A DNA stretch of 39,705 nt. Origin: Prevotella sp. (GTDB lineage Bacteria > Bacteroidota > Bacteroidia > Bacteroidales > Bacteroidaceae). This document shows positions 37,533 to 39,705 of the stretch, in pieces; within the stretch, counting starts at the first letter, position 1; each line of letters starts with the position of its first letter. The position numbers were made by a program, and so were the translations under genes. The notes beneath the pieces were generated by a model, which saw nothing but the letters and a program-made list of their open reading frames with translations, ran no database searches and had not been told where the DNA came from. The stretch spans positions 1-39,705 of the forward strand of contig JALFNY010000061.1 in assembly GCA_022774105.1 (NCBI GenBank), written 5' to 3'.

Positions 37533-39251
37533 ATGAAGATATTTAGATATAAACAGGCGATAGTTGCTCTCTGCTGCCTGACCTCCACGGTAAGTTGCTC
37601 CGACATGCTTCTCCCCGACTCCGAAATTGTGGAGTTTGAAGAGGACAACAGGCTCTCAACGCCGCAGGACACACTGTACAGCGTGATGGGAATAATACGC
37701 CAGATGCAGGTGATAGCCGACCGCACGGTGCTTCTCGGAGAACTGCGCGCAGACCTGATGACCACCACTGACAAGGCTACAACGCCCATAAAGGACCTGG
37801 CTGCCTTCAACCTCAGCGGCGAAAACCCATACAATCAGGTGAGCGATTATTATGCTATCATCAACAACTGCAACTACTTCCTTGCCAATGCCGACACGTC
37901 CTTTGTGCGATTAGGCAAGAAGATATTTGAAAAGGAATATGCTGTTGTCAAGACTTACCGCGCATGGACCTACCTTCAACTTGCGAAAGTCTATGGACAA
38001 GTACCCCTTGTCACCACGCCTGTGCTGACAGAGGCTCAGGCTGACCAAGAGATGAAGAAGCCATATAGTGACATTTACGCTATCTGCGACTACTTTATCA
38101 AAGACATTCAGCCATACGTTGACACCGACCTGCCAGCATATGGCGTCATCAACGGCTTCCAATCAACGAAGTTCTATATCCCCGTGCGCGTGCTCCTCGG
38201 CGAGATGTGCCTGTGGGCCGGACGCTATCAGGAGGCTGCAACATACTTCAGCCAGTACCTTACAAAGAAGAACGATACGAAATACACCTATACAAGCAAA
38301 GTCTACTGGCCCGATAACTGCACTGACTTCACTATCTCCATTCCACTATCAGGCATTATTAACGCTTATCTCACAAGCGGAAACAATGATGAGAACGTCA
38401 CCCTCATACCGATGGAGACAACAGAGTTCCACGGTGAGAAGAGCCTCCTGGCAGACATTTTCACATCAACAGATAACAACTTCGCATACTTCCAGGCTAC
38501 ACCGTCAGTTGCTCTGCGTGAACTCTCTGCCTCACAGGACTACGTTCAACTGCAAAAGACCAGCGACACGCAGAAAGACACCGTACGAGTACCTAAGAAA
38601 GGCCTCGGCGACCCGCTGTACATAGGCGACCTAAGACTGTATGAGAACTACAGAGAGAACATCGTTAACCGCAACGAGACCTCACGTTACAACACTAACA
38701 TACAGTACATAATGAAGTTGCCAGACCACTTTGTCTGCACATACAGAATGCAAGAGATTTACCTCCTCTTCGCCGAAGCATTGTGCCGCGCAGGCTATCC
38801 CGAATCAGCCTTCTGCATATTGAAGTACGGTCTGCGCAACCAGAACATAGAGAAGTACGTATGTCAGAAAGAACGTGAACGCGCCGGCAGCCTGATAAAC
38901 TTCAACGACAACGAGTTCACAGAACAAAACACACAGGGAATACACGCCCGCGGCTGCGGAAACGTGGAGTGCGACACACTCTACCGCCTGCCACTCCCCG
39001 AACGGGCACTCGCCTCTTACGAGGACACCGTGCAGTACCAGATACCACTTGTGGAAGACATGATAATACAGGAGAAAGCACTGGAGATGTCATTCGAGGG
39101 CAGACGATACTACGATCTCATGCGTATCGCCATGCGAAGAAACGACAATTCATACCTCGCCACACCAATATCCAAACGTAACGGAACAAAAAATAATGCA
39201 CTTTTTAACATCCTCATGGACAATAAAAATTGGTATCTACCGTTAAATTAA
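37533..39251 (+). CDS. SusD/RagB-type nutrient-binding lipoprotein (second copy)
   Basis: LTSTVSCSDMLLPDSEIVEFEEDNRLSTPQDTLYSVMGIIRQMQ...IIQEKALEMSFEGRRYYDLMRIAMRR. Confidence 0.93.
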   Translation: MKIFRYKQAIVALCCLTSTVSCSDMLLPDSEIVEFEEDNRLSTPQDTLYSVMGIIRQMQVIADRTVLLGELRADLMTTTDKATTPIKDLAAFNLSGENPYNQVSDYYAIINNCNYFLANADTSFVRLGKKIFEKEYAVVKTYRAWTYLQLAKVYGQVPLVTTPVLTEAQADQEMKKPYSDIYAICDYFIKDIQPYVDTDLPAYGVINGFQSTKFYIPVRVLLGEMCLWAGRYQEAATYFSQYLTKKNDTKYTYTSKVYWPDNCTDFTISIPLSGIINAYLTSGNNDENVTLIPMETTEFHGEKSLLADIFTSTDNNFAYFQATPSVALRELSASQDYVQLQKTSDTQKDTVRVPKKGLGDPLYIGDLRLYENYRENIVNRNETSRYNTNIQYIMKLPDHFVCTYRMQEIYLLFAEALCRAGYPESAFCILKYGLRNQNIEKYVCQKERERAGSLINFNDNEFTEQNTQGIHARGCGNVECDTLYRLPLPERALASYEDTVQYQIPLVEDMIIQEKALEMSFEGRRYYDLMRIAMRRNDNSYLATPISKRNGTKNNALFNILMDNKNWYLPLN

Positions 39252-39273
39252 AGGATACACACAGTTAAGTTTT

Positions 39274-39316
39274 GGGCTGGCCGTCACACAACAAAAAAGG
39301 TGGCGGCCGCCCTTTT
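39274..39316 (+). terminator. Stem-loop terminator after the second SusD
   Basis: GGGCtGGCCGtCAC...GTGgCGGCCGCCCTTTT. Confidence 0.7.
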
Positions 39317-39358
39317 ACTGCAAATATACACTAATACAACACCACGTAAAAACACAAT

Positions 39359-39446
39359 CAGCACCTGATTACATCACAATAAACACCTGATTACAACACA
39401 ATTAGCACCTGATTACAACATAATCAGCACCTGATTCCATAACCAA
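39359..39446. repeat. 22-bp tandem palindromic repeat array A6 (4 units)
   Basis: Units at 39359, 39381, 39403 and 39425: cagcacctgattacatcacaat / aaacacctgattacaacacaat / tagcacctgattacaacataat / cagcacctgattccataaccaa. Confidence 0.92.
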
Positions 39447-39459
39447 TAACAAGACCACT

Positions 39460-39705
39460 ATGAATAAACCACTACACCACATCATAACACTTGTCAGCAT
39501 TACTGCTGCTGACCCCACTCACCACCTCCGCCTCCAACACCGTCATAACCCTCAACGTGAGCAAAGACTCCTGCCAGAAAGTTACAGGCTTCGGTGCCGC
39601 AGCAATGGGAGACCTGATGTGCCCCATCACCGATGACCATCTCATAGACATGGCCTACGGCGCAGACTCACCCATAGGCCTCAACATTCTGCGCATGGAA
39701 GTGTC
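39460..39705 (+). CDS. GH30-like glycoside hydrolase, 5' part only, with an apparent +1 frame change inside the signal peptide
   Basis: ATG 39460 gives MNKPLHHIITLVSITAADPTHH... and stops at 39634-39636. The +1 frame gives LLLLTPLTTSASNTVITLNVSKDSCQKVTGFGAAAMGDLMCPITDDHLIDMAYGADSPIGLNILRMEVS, which resembles a GH30 N-terminus and is open to the edge. Confidence 0.65.

Noticed and set aside
39321-39328. Minus-strand -7-like box CAAATATA (TATATTTG) beside array A6
   Set aside because: It would fire into the SusD terminator with no minus-strand gene and no -33 element; likely chance in AT-rich DNA.
1-39705. tRNA, rRNA, prophage, integrase or toxin-antitoxin genes
   Set aside because: None of the ORFs or intergenic regions showed recognisable signatures of these.

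Overview
This window comes from a Bacteroidota genome and looks Prevotella/Segatella-like, based on TAnnTTTG promoters, A-rich leaders, HTCS/SusCD architecture and C-terminal sorting-like domains. It is a carbohydrate-utilisation region. From left to right it contains: a partial GH2 and a GH43 (minus strand); a 1344-aa modular secreted protein of unknown function; a PL1-type pectate lyase (minus); an amidohydrolase (MtaD/SsnA-like); a PiT phosphate transporter fused to a PhoU-like domain; a GH43 with a beta-trefoil-like tail; a hybrid two-component regulator (minus); and a long plus-strand PUL. The PUL order is FAS1 lipoprotein, SusC, SusD, FAS1, FAS1, SusC, SusD, then the start of a GH30-like enzyme with an apparent frameshift in its signal peptide. 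The most striking unexplained signal is a family of intergenic tandem arrays with an invariant 22-bp period. The units are built around an imperfect dyad, ATCAG-GTG-CTGAT (best copy GTAATCAG-GTG-CTGATTAC). About 25 units lie in six arrays, in both orientations and only between genes, and a seventh single copy sits between two divergent promoters. The largest array (7 units) is enclosed by a 42-bp inverted repeat matching at 39/42 positions. All calls come from reading the sequence only; no database search was run.
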